A DNA stretch of 64,000 bases from Nothopassalora personata (taxonomy: Eukaryota; Ascomycota; Dothideomycetes; Mycosphaerellales; Mycosphaerellaceae), in contig CM066289.1 in NCBI GenBank assembly GCA_033816765.1, forward strand, positions 3,968,001-4,032,000, read 5' to 3'. How positions within the stretch are numbered: the stretch's first letter is position 1; each line of letters opens with the position of its first letter. The notes under the pieces were generated by a model. It worked only from the letters and a program-made list of their open reading frames with translations, was not told the origin of the DNA and ran no database searches. Positions 19,777-27,941 of this stretch are shown one piece after another. The position numbers were made by a program, and so were the translations under genes.

Positions 19777-20141
19777 CCACCCTATGTAGGCCTGTCCGAG
19801 TTGTGGTGGTATGGAGCGGTGCTTGCGTAAGCAGGGGTATTTGCCGGTCCTGGGACCGGGAAATCAGGTCACGTGACGAGCAGCGCAGTAGCCAGATAAA
19901 ACAAGAGGATTGGCGGACCCTAAACCCCTATACCCTCTACTCGAGAGGTATGAATTGAATTGTTGCCTTGATGCTACGCTTACAATACTCAACTGCGCAG
20001 TATATATCTCAATGGCCATACCAGGTCCTGCTGGCTTGCCCAAATGTCCAATCAAACCTAAATGAATTTGGGCAAGTTGGACCCAAGGGACCCCTTCCCA
20101 AACCCAAACCCAAGGTCAACACAACCCATTAGTCGTCAATA
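19765..20141 (-). repeat. Family A LTR, copy 3 (3' LTR of unit 3)
   Basis: 377-bp LTR shared between unit 2 (as its 5' end) and the complete element (as its 3' end). The polypurine tract lies beside it at 20142-20152. Confidence 0.9.
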
Positions 20142-20614
20142 TATCCTCCCCCATTACGAACCTGTCCTCAGGTTCCAAAGCAGTAAGCCCGGGCCTACCA
20201 TTCAGCTTGACATACAAGATGTCAGGCAATCCGTGATGGTGACGTCAATAATCCGCGACTCGCGCCCGTCGCACTGCGTTGACGTATGCCACGAGACTGG
20301 CGAGGGGTTGGGCAGCTATGTCAGCATCAATCGAACAGGCCAGATGGTCGAACAATGTAAGCGCCATTCATGAGACAAGTGAGTGTCAGTACCAGTAACC
20401 TGATAAATCCAAAGACGAGTCCATCGCGTGGCCAGAAAGTGAGTCAAGGGAAGATAAGTGACCATAAGAAACAAGTAAGATCTAAGGACCAGAAGCACCC
20501 GTACCCGAAGCATCAACCAGAACCAGAACCAGAATCAGAACCAGAAACCCATAGGCTACAGCTGTAGCCGGAAATCAACCAGAAACCAGGAGCCCATAAA
20601 CCCGCACCAACCAC

Positions 20615-23518
20615 TCAGTTCCACTCATTCTCACACAACTCCTTTGTCCAGACCCACTCGTTGTCGTGGCCAACACCAATCTCACTAGACGCGTCCCCAA
20701 GTGGCTGGTTGGTGAAGTTCCCATGGTAGTTGCGGAAGACGCTCTCATCACGCCCTTCGCTTGTGAAGCACATCTGCTCGAGAGCAGTGACCAAGCTGAG
20801 CTGCTTGTCCATCAACTTCACAGCTCGGACGCGCCATTCATGCATCTTCTTGTGGAAGAGCTCCGAGTCTGGGCGGACCGCAGCATCAAGCCACCTTCTA
20901 GCATCAAGGATGACTTCGTTGTCGTTCCAGGACTTCAAACCCGCTAGGGCATCGGACAGGGGGCTGATGCCACTGAGGTGTACGGCCGCAGGGAAAGGAT
21001 GGCCAGGTACTGGGCGTCGATACTCAAACCCTGCAGCGCTCTCACTTGGCGTCTTGAAGTCACGATGGAGGTCCATCACCTGGTGCATGCTCCAGCTTCT
21101 CTGGAGTTCAAGATAGTCATCGTCGCGGATCGCGATAAAGCAAGGGTCAATCTGACGCAGCGTCTTCTTGTGTGCGGCCTGCCTCATTGGAACGCCTGCA
21201 GTGGTCACCCGCATTTGCCCAGCGCTTAGGTCCTCTCTGAACCAGCTGATGCTGTTCTTGCTCAGGTAATTCTGAACCCCAACCGAGAAGAAACGCTTAA
21301 ATCGGCCGTCTTCTATGCAGTCGTTGATCTGGCACCACTGGATGAACTCTGCAGCATTCCCTTGCTTATGAAAACCGTGTAAAAACTCCGGCCCACTGGT
21401 GCCCTCTGAGTCAAGAGAGTACAGCATGTTGAGCCGGTTGCTAGTCCAGTAGTTTTCAATTTCGAGGTTCAAGTCGACCCCAGCATGCTGCACCATGGTG
21501 TTCGCATCACCCCCCTGATGAGCCCTGTCAAAGCTGAAAATCGTAGGCCTGGGGAAGGAGATGAACCGAGTGCAGTGTTGAGGGTGCAGCGCCACTTGCA
21601 AGAGCCACAGCCCGGGGTCTTGTCGCATGATCTGTTGGCTCAGAGAATACCACATGTTCTGGCAGACGCCGCCGTTGCTGACCTTGTTCAACTCTCGCAG
21701 GTGCCATCGGTACACGTCGAATTCTCGACTCATCATCTCTCTGACTGTTTTAACCCGCGGCGCTAGTTCAGCGTCATTGTACCAGTACAGCATGTTGCCA
21801 TTGATGTAGGTACCGGTGCTATCGAGATCGGCTTGGTCAGCTTCATCAATGCCAAATTTGTCGAGGATCTGATTGTAGTTGGCATGCGTGACGATGCCAC
21901 TCGTGGTGCCGGCTTTGCCTCGAACACGGAGGCAGCCAAGCGGGTTGACAGTCTTCTGACCACGCTTGTCAGGGCGAAACCACGACCCATTCTTCACCTT
22001 GATAGCTGAAAAACTCTTGCCTTCAAAGAGCCAGTCTTGGACCTTGAGCGCGCGCTCACACAGGGTATTGGTGGTGATACCGGGATTCGTGACGAAGTGG
22101 AGGGCCTTGTGGCAGAAATCTCGGACATGCTGATCGCACATCACAGCGCTAACCTTGCCATCCCTCTCAAGAACCTGCGAGACCGCATATTCGAGCATCT
22201 CAAGGCCCGCCATCCGGTGCTCAGGTAGCCAGTCAATGCCATCCACATCAATCGAGTTCCTGAACTTGATGCCACAGTACCGCTCATTGCAGGTGCAGTT
22301 GGCGCGCTTGATCCGGAGGGCCTCGTCTTCCTGCAGGATCTGATCCTTGAAGACTGATACATCCCTGATCACAGCCGAAGGTGACATGGTGAGTATCGGA
22401 TTGCCACCCTCAGTCAGGGCCGGAGTGGATCGTGGGGTGCCAACCGGTGTACCCAGCGGACTGCCTTCGCGTATGGGTGCGCCGTCCAGCGTTCGGTTAG
22501 GCGAGGATTGAGCAGGCGCAGTCATGCCCTCACCTATGCTCTCGCTCATGCGGAGCTGCTCAAGTCGACTCGACTTGCGACCGCCTCTCGATGGGACTGC
22601 AGGCTGGGTAGAGGCTGGTGGAGTTGGCGTGGTAGTCTTTGCACGTCCTTTGCCTTTGCCACCCGGTGGTGGCTGAGTCTGTTGCTGGCCAGATGGTCCA
22701 GGTTGACCTGTGCTGTCCTCTGGGGACGCGGACTTCTCAGTGATAGTACCCTCCATGAAGTATGGAAGGCCATCCTCATAGACGGCTAGGCGGTGTCTTC
22801 TGATGATCTCCCTGCTCTCAGCCGACTGCGGATCAATGCTGCGTGCTTCAGCCTCCCTGTCGCACCGGGTAAGATCACCAGGCTCCAGAATTCGCTTGCG
22901 ATCTATGCCCTTGCGGCCGATCCTCATACGCCAGATCAATGCCCTCTGAATTCTGCCAACAGCCTTGCTGTAGTCTGGGTACTTGTTGATGAAGGCCGTG
23001 AACTGGCGGCGCCCACTGTCAGTGCTGCAAAGCTCGGAGATGACGCGTCGATCAAGAATCTTGTTGTCCATCTGCTGTGGCCAGTGGCGGGTAAGCGTGG
23101 CGCGAAGAGTCCTCTCTCGGTTACGAATCTCTGAACCGGTCTTGCGAATCTTGCCGACGATGGGAAACAAGACATCGAGCTTCCTGTTACCAAGGAATTC
23201 ATCCTGGTAGGTCTTGCCCATGCCGCTCTCAACTTCCTCGAAAAACAGGTCAACCCAGACGGAGCAGTCTTCGAACACCTTCTCGAAGCCCTTGCAGAAG
23301 TCCTTCAACACCTCAACCCGCTTCTGAGGACTGAGCTCTCGGAACATGACATTAGCGGCGGACTTCGGCGTGTTCGTGTTGGCAAGGACATGCTTGACGT
23401 TGTCCGGCAAGCGAAGGGACTCGAACAAGGTCTGAGGTGGGCGGGTGAGCCCAGTAACAGTGCTAGTGAGCGCTGTGCTCGAGCCAGCCGGGCGTGACGA
23501 TGGACCAGCTGAAGCCAT
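20615..23518 (-). CDS. ORF3, accessory protein of family A (unit 3)
   Basis: 967-residue ORF3 of the complete element, identical in protein sequence to units 1 and 2. It follows pol by 600 bases. This is the context in which the gene belongs: gag, pol, then ORF3 on one strand between LTRs. The position matches that of env-like or other accessory ORFs of some plant and animal Gypsy elements. No signal peptide or transmembrane stretch is seen, which argues against an envelope protein. Confidence 0.87.
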   Translation of the reverse strand: MASAGPSSRPAGSSTALTSTVTGLTRPPQTLFESLRLPDNVKHVLANTNTPKSAANVMFRELSPQKRVEVLKDFCKGFEKVFEDCSVWVDLFFEEVESGMGKTYQDEFLGNRKLDVLFPIVGKIRKTGSEIRNRERTLRATLTRHWPQQMDNKILDRRVISELCSTDSGRRQFTAFINKYPDYSKAVGRIQRALIWRMRIGRKGIDRKRILEPGDLTRCDREAEARSIDPQSAESREIIRRHRLAVYEDGLPYFMEGTITEKSASPEDSTGQPGPSGQQQTQPPPGGKGKGRAKTTTPTPPASTQPAVPSRGGRKSSRLEQLRMSESIGEGMTAPAQSSPNRTLDGAPIREGSPLGTPVGTPRSTPALTEGGNPILTMSPSAVIRDVSVFKDQILQEDEALRIKRANCTCNERYCGIKFRNSIDVDGIDWLPEHRMAGLEMLEYAVSQVLERDGKVSAVMCDQHVRDFCHKALHFVTNPGITTNTLCERALKVQDWLFEGKSFSAIKVKNGSWFRPDKRGQKTVNPLGCLRVRGKAGTTSGIVTHANYNQILDKFGIDEADQADLDSTGTYINGNMLYWYNDAELAPRVKTVREMMSREFDVYRWHLRELNKVSNGGVCQNMWYSLSQQIMRQDPGLWLLQVALHPQHCTRFISFPRPTIFSFDRAHQGGDANTMVQHAGVDLNLEIENYWTSNRLNMLYSLDSEGTSGPEFLHGFHKQGNAAEFIQWCQINDCIEDGRFKRFFSVGVQNYLSKNSISWFREDLSAGQMRVTTAGVPMRQAAHKKTLRQIDPCFIAIRDDDYLELQRSWSMHQVMDLHRDFKTPSESAAGFEYRRPVPGHPFPAAVHLSGISPLSDALAGLKSWNDNEVILDARRWLDAAVRPDSELFHKKMHEWRVRAVKLMDKQLSLVTALEQMCFTSEGRDESVFRNYHGNFTNQPLGDASSEIGVGHDNEWVWTKELCENEWN

Positions 23519-24119
23519 GATAACTAGGATTCACTATCAGTGAGATCGTAAGAGCTGGCTATCTCGTGGTGCCACTCTGGAGTGTTGGTAAGCTTTGAAA
23601 GCTTGGTATCGGGGTGGGCTTTGAAGGTCAAGGTCGTGAAGAGAGAGAGGCCAGAGAACCGTCTGATGTGTGGTGGTAGGTGGATGTGTTGGTGGTTCTG
23701 GTGATGGTGCTAGTGTTTGAAGAAAAAGAGAGGAAGTAGCAGGCAGAGAGCTGCGCTTAAGGATGCCTCTCAGCGTATGTCCCTGTGACCGTTGCAAGGC
23801 AGCAGCGCCAAGACCGGTCTCATAAGTGGCAAGAGCAGTGCCATTGAGATCACACTGAAGGTCCGATGGCCCTGCATGTGACCGAAAACCAGTGCTGGTG
23901 ACCACCTAGGTGAGCATTCGGCAGGGGGCATGCCACGCTGTCACGTGATCCGATTTACCGGTCCCGGGACCGGTAAATGTGACTCTACTAACTGAGGTCC
24001 AACCAAGGCAAGAACACCCCATGAAGTGAAGTCCAGATAACCGAATCGGCTTAACAAACTGAAGGGCATGCGCAACACATGCCTAAGGGAAGTGAACTCC
24101 GTACGCCATTGCCAACTGA
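23519..24119 (-). promoter_or_regulatory. Spacer with probable ORF3 promoter (unit 3)
   Basis: Same spacer as 12607-13207, here in the complete element: palindrome 23953-23978 and CACGTG 23942-23947. One base (23810, A instead of G) distinguishes it from unit 1. This was the only clear difference I noticed between units in this region. Confidence 0.5.
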
Positions 24120-27100
24120 TTAGTTCTCAGCCTCGATCCTGCTGAACTGTGAAATTTCGGCTGCAGAAAGGTCATGAGGCCTGACCCATAGCTTCTTGGA
24201 TTCCGGTTCAGGATACGATCCCCTTTCGTCAATTCCTACAGGTAGCACGTCTTCGTCGGCGATGGGCTCGATCTCGTTCGAATCACTGCTGTCTTCGCTA
24301 TCAGCGACTTCTCCCTCCCCCATTACGAGATCGATCCCATCATCCAGGCCTGGTACTCCTATGTTATCCGGGCGAAGCTCTGGAACTAGCTTAAGGTTTT
24401 CTCGTGCCTGAACTCCCTTCATTGGCGTGCCATCAAGTTCCTCAAGAATATAGGTACCAAACTTCCTGGAGACACTGGACACCCGATATGGACCTTGCCA
24501 TCGGTAACCGATCTTGCGTGAGAAGTCATCCTTATATGGCTTGTCGAACCTCATGACAAGGTCGCCCTTCTGGAAACCAGCAAAGTCAACATTTCGGTGA
24601 GAATCGAAGTAGTCCTTGCTAAGTTCTCTTAGTCGCTTCCTTCGAGCATGCAGCTCTTCCAAACTAAGGTCTCGAGCCTGGAGTTGACGCGCACGTATGG
24701 CAAGCAGGTCCTCAGTCGTTCTCACCGATCCCCATTGATAATTCGCCCACGTCGGGTACTCAACCTCAATTGGCAGAATCGTGCGATGGCCATACAGGAC
24801 CTGAGCCGGCGTCATTCCAGTAGTACGACAGGTCGTGGTCCTATCAGCCCATAACACAGCGGGTACCCATTGCTCCCATCCGCGGTATGTGTTCCTTGTA
24901 AGCTTTGCTAACGCTGCAAGAATCGGACGGTGCCCAACCTCGACCGGAGCATTAGACTGCGGATGGTACGGTGATATTCGGATCCTTCGAACACCAAGTC
25001 CTACGAGCAACCGCTCAACCTCAGCCGCATGAACCGTAGCGTTATCAAGCACAATTTCAGCACAGCAGCCGTGCCTACAGAAGACATCTTCGTATAGAAA
25101 CTTGGCAACTGTCTTCGAGCTGGGAGGTGCCCTTGTCACTCTAGCCTCGATCCAGTTGCTGAGTGCTTCGCGCGCAACTAGGAGGTATCCATTTTTGTGC
25201 ACCTGGACGGGGTCCGAGTACCACTTCTCACCAATGACCTGAGGGCTCGATGAGTGAAGCTCACCAGCGCGCTGGTTGCCTTCGCGAAACCTACAAGGAG
25301 CACAACTTCGAACCCACGCAGAGACATCGGCGAAGCACCCGTCCCAGTAATACCGATCGGAAATAAGGTTGTACACGACCTCAGCGCTGCGATGACCGTG
25401 TCTTTCATGGCATTCTATGACGATCTCCTTCTGAGCCTCATCATCGTCAATCACAAGTTGCAACGGTGCTCCTCGGCGCTTCTGGAAGAACAGCAATTGG
25501 TCTCGGACAAAGAAGTTGACGCTCTTCTTCCCCAGCCGCCGGTACTCAGCACGGGTAACACCATCGGGCCGGGTCCTGGTTTCTATAACCTGAGCAAGCT
25601 GCTGAGAGCCCTCAGAATATTGGTCCCCGAGATGTCGTGTTTTCTGGATTTCAACTGGATAGGTGTCGACCGGCTCCGGGTACCTGAACAGCTTATCATC
25701 AATCATCTGGTCGACTTCGTCTTCGTCAGCTTTCCTGGGTTCTTGAGGTGTAGAGGGCCTTCGAGACAGGGCATCTGGGCCAGTGTGTCTAGTCCCCGCA
25801 ACGTGCTTTACCTCGAACGTGAACAACCTGATCCATGCGACCCACCGGGCCATTGCCGAGTTTGGCAGGTCCGAAGCCGGCCGGTTAAGCTGCCATACAA
25901 GTGTCTTGGCATCAACCTCAAGGACAAAATCAACGCCAGTGATATATCTCTGGATCTTCTTAAGCCCCTTAAGGACCCCAAGGCATTCCCGCTTCCCAGC
26001 ATCATATCTGGATTCTGACGCGCTCCAGATTCCACTCTCATACCGCACCGGGTGACGCCGTCGGGTACTGTCCATTGATTCTTGAGAAACGATACATCCC
26101 CATCCAGTGCCGCTAGCATCAACTGAGACAAAGATGGACCCAGCACCAGGTGAGTAGCAGAGGGTAACTAAGGCTGGAGCCTGCACAAGGTACCTAGCAA
26201 CCTCTTCTTTTGAGAACTGCTCATTTTCTGTCCAGGTGAACTCGGCGTCCTTCTTCAGCAGTTTGTACATTGGTCGAGCGATGATAACGAACCAGGGAAT
26301 CCATATCCGGAAGTACACACACAGCCCCACATAGGTGCGGACCTCCTTGATACAGGTAGGCGTAGGCCAATCCAGGATCTTGGCCACAACCTTTGGGTCA
26401 GGATAGCGACCATCCGGGCCAGTAACGTACCCAACAATCTTGAGCTTTTCGTATAACCATTGGGATTTGCCTCCAGCAACTACCGCACCAGCTCTTTCCA
26501 GGTCAGCAAGAACCAGATCCAGGGAAACGATGTGCTCAACGACCCATTTTCTCAACCCAGGCTCTAGTTCGGCATTCCCATAGTCCTCAGTTGGTCCCTT
26601 AATACCGATGTCATCGAGAAACGGCTTCGCTCGATGCGAGATATGATCAAGCAGAATCTTTGTTACCGCACGCACGAACTGAGCAACTGAATTGGTAGCT
26701 CCTTGAGGCAGAGTCGTGTTGCGTACTAGGCCAAGAGGGGTCATGAAGGCTGTTAAGTCCCGGCAGGACTCATCCAAAGTAATCTGATCATAACCTGAAA
26801 ACAGGTCCACAAGTGAAGCGACTCGGCACCCGGCAAAATCCTCTGAGAAGCTATCCGTGTCCGGTGGAATGTTAGCATCGCGCATAGTAACCTCATTCAG
26901 GAGCACAGCTGAGTTGATCAACCGATATGGCACATCGCTTCCAGAGGCATCAACCTTCTTTGCGACCAGGAACCAGCTATTGGAATATGCCCCTTGTGAG
27001 TATTCTAGGATGTTATTCTTGATCCGGGCTCTAATCATGCGCTCAACAATTGCCCTAAGACTTGGGTGCAACCGGATAGGGCGTGCCTGCCATGGCCTAT

Positions 27101-27941
27101 GAGGGACCGTGTTAATCTTCTGAGGTGGCACGACGTCGTGCCTAATTTGCCTCATGTGACTGAAATCCCAAGCGAGGACTGCCTCCCGGTTGTAGAGCAT
27201 CTCATCGAATAAGGCCCTTTCCATTGGCAATAGCTTGATGCCAACCTTGATTGAGGTAAGTCGTTCTGGAGTGATCCGGCTACCTCGCTCAATACTTGAG
27301 AATTTCTTAGTCAAGTACTTCCCATCAAACGGACCTTGTCCTTCAGGCATCTTGGATTCCAGGTACAGTGCCCTGCGCTTCGATTCCATATCTCCCTCAA
27401 CTCGTGATTCTGGGCGTTCGTGAACGCTCGCGTCCACTGGCTTTTTCTTGTCCGCCTTACGCTTGTACATCGTGAAGACCTGCGGCATCCTAATGTTAGC
27501 TATATGTAGGCCTGCTTGTTGCTTCCGTGCCTGAGCATTCAATGCAGATTGTCTCAGGATCTCGGAGGGCCAGTCCCCTTGAACTGAATAAACGTTAGCA
27601 ATAGAATCTCCCTCAAACGCGCCTGTTCCAATTTCTGCAACTCGTTCCTTTGCTACAGCAGTCCTAAGCAATCCCAATAAGTGAGCTGAATGGTTGCTAG
27701 GCGTTAGAGCCTTGCCGGGTTCCTGCAGATGCGTCGTGTCGTGGTCGTATCCGTTTTCCTCACTATAGCTATTTACCGGTCCCGGGACCGGCAAATCAAA
27801 GTCCGAGGTTTCTCCGAGATAGTGCGAGAACCTCACTGATTTTGTCAAACCCGGCTTTAGCAAATCGGTGGGTTGAGCGCCGTAACTCAACCCACCATTC
27901 CATTTCCCGACGCTTTCAATAGTTCCTGAAGGGTTTTGCAC
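24120..27941 (-). CDS. pol: Pol polyprotein: RT, RNase H, integrase
   Basis: Pol of the complete family A element, made from the gag mRNA by -1 frameshifting: the frame overlaps gag by 55 bases and has no usable ATG (first possible start is GTG). The reverse transcriptase (about 285-510) shows LVDLFSGYDQI (377-387), LPQG (411-414) and a variant catalytic box FLDD (441-444). RNase H (603-725) has D608, E652, D677 and D723. Integrase shows a zinc domain (H845, H850, C880, C883), catalytic D910, D966 and E1001, and the GPY motif WQGPYRV (1148-1154), followed by an acidic tail without a chromodomain. It copies the element RNA into DNA and integrates it. The same palindrome seen in LTR and spacer is embedded at codons 49-57. 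Confidence 0.93.
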   Translation of the reverse strand: MQNPSGTIESVGKWNGGLSYGAQPTDLLKPGLTKSVRFSHYLGETSDFDLPVPGPVNSYSEENGYDHDTTHLQEPGKALTPSNHSAHLLGLLRTAVAKERVAEIGTGAFEGDSIANVYSVQGDWPSEILRQSALNAQARKQQAGLHIANIRMPQVFTMYKRKADKKKPVDASVHERPESRVEGDMESKRRALYLESKMPEGQGPFDGKYLTKKFSSIERGSRITPERLTSIKVGIKLLPMERALFDEMLYNREAVLAWDFSHMRQIRHDVVPPQKINTVPHRPWQARPIRLHPSLRAIVERMIRARIKNNILEYSQGAYSNSWFLVAKKVDASGSDVPYRLINSAVLLNEVTMRDANIPPDTDSFSEDFAGCRVASLVDLFSGYDQITLDESCRDLTAFMTPLGLVRNTTLPQGATNSVAQFVRAVTKILLDHISHRAKPFLDDIGIKGPTEDYGNAELEPGLRKWVVEHIVSLDLVLADLERAGAVVAGGKSQWLYEKLKIVGYVTGPDGRYPDPKVVAKILDWPTPTCIKEVRTYVGLCVYFRIWIPWFVIIARPMYKLLKKDAEFTWTENEQFSKEEVARYLVQAPALVTLCYSPGAGSIFVSVDASGTGWGCIVSQESMDSTRRRHPVRYESGIWSASESRYDAGKRECLGVLKGLKKIQRYITGVDFVLEVDAKTLVWQLNRPASDLPNSAMARWVAWIRLFTFEVKHVAGTRHTGPDALSRRPSTPQEPRKADEDEVDQMIDDKLFRYPEPVDTYPVEIQKTRHLGDQYSEGSQQLAQVIETRTRPDGVTRAEYRRLGKKSVNFFVRDQLLFFQKRRGAPLQLVIDDDEAQKEIVIECHERHGHRSAEVVYNLISDRYYWDGCFADVSAWVRSCAPCRFREGNQRAGELHSSSPQVIGEKWYSDPVQVHKNGYLLVAREALSNWIEARVTRAPPSSKTVAKFLYEDVFCRHGCCAEIVLDNATVHAAEVERLLVGLGVRRIRISPYHPQSNAPVEVGHRPILAALAKLTRNTYRGWEQWVPAVLWADRTTTCRTTGMTPAQVLYGHRTILPIEVEYPTWANYQWGSVRTTEDLLAIRARQLQARDLSLEELHARRKRLRELSKDYFDSHRNVDFAGFQKGDLVMRFDKPYKDDFSRKIGYRWQGPYRVSSVSRKFGTYILEELDGTPMKGVQARENLKLVPELRPDNIGVPGLDDGIDLVMGEGEVADSEDSSDSNEIEPIADEDVLPVGIDERGSYPEPESKKLWVRPHDLSAAEISQFSRIEAEN
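27867..27908 (-). promoter_or_regulatory. Programmed -1 frameshift signal (gag-pol)
   Basis: On the coding strand, the slippery heptamer GGGAAAT (27902-27908) is in the correct phase with gag (G GGA AAT). Five spacer bases (GGAAT) follow, then a perfect 11-bp hairpin: GGTGGGTTGAG pairs with CTCAACCCACC around an 8-base loop. The pol frame is exactly -1 relative to gag. This matches the X-XXY-YYZ plus spacer plus stem arrangement known from retroviruses and luteoviruses. The heptamer and the stem survive in the RIPped copy B (39703-39744). Confidence 0.82.
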
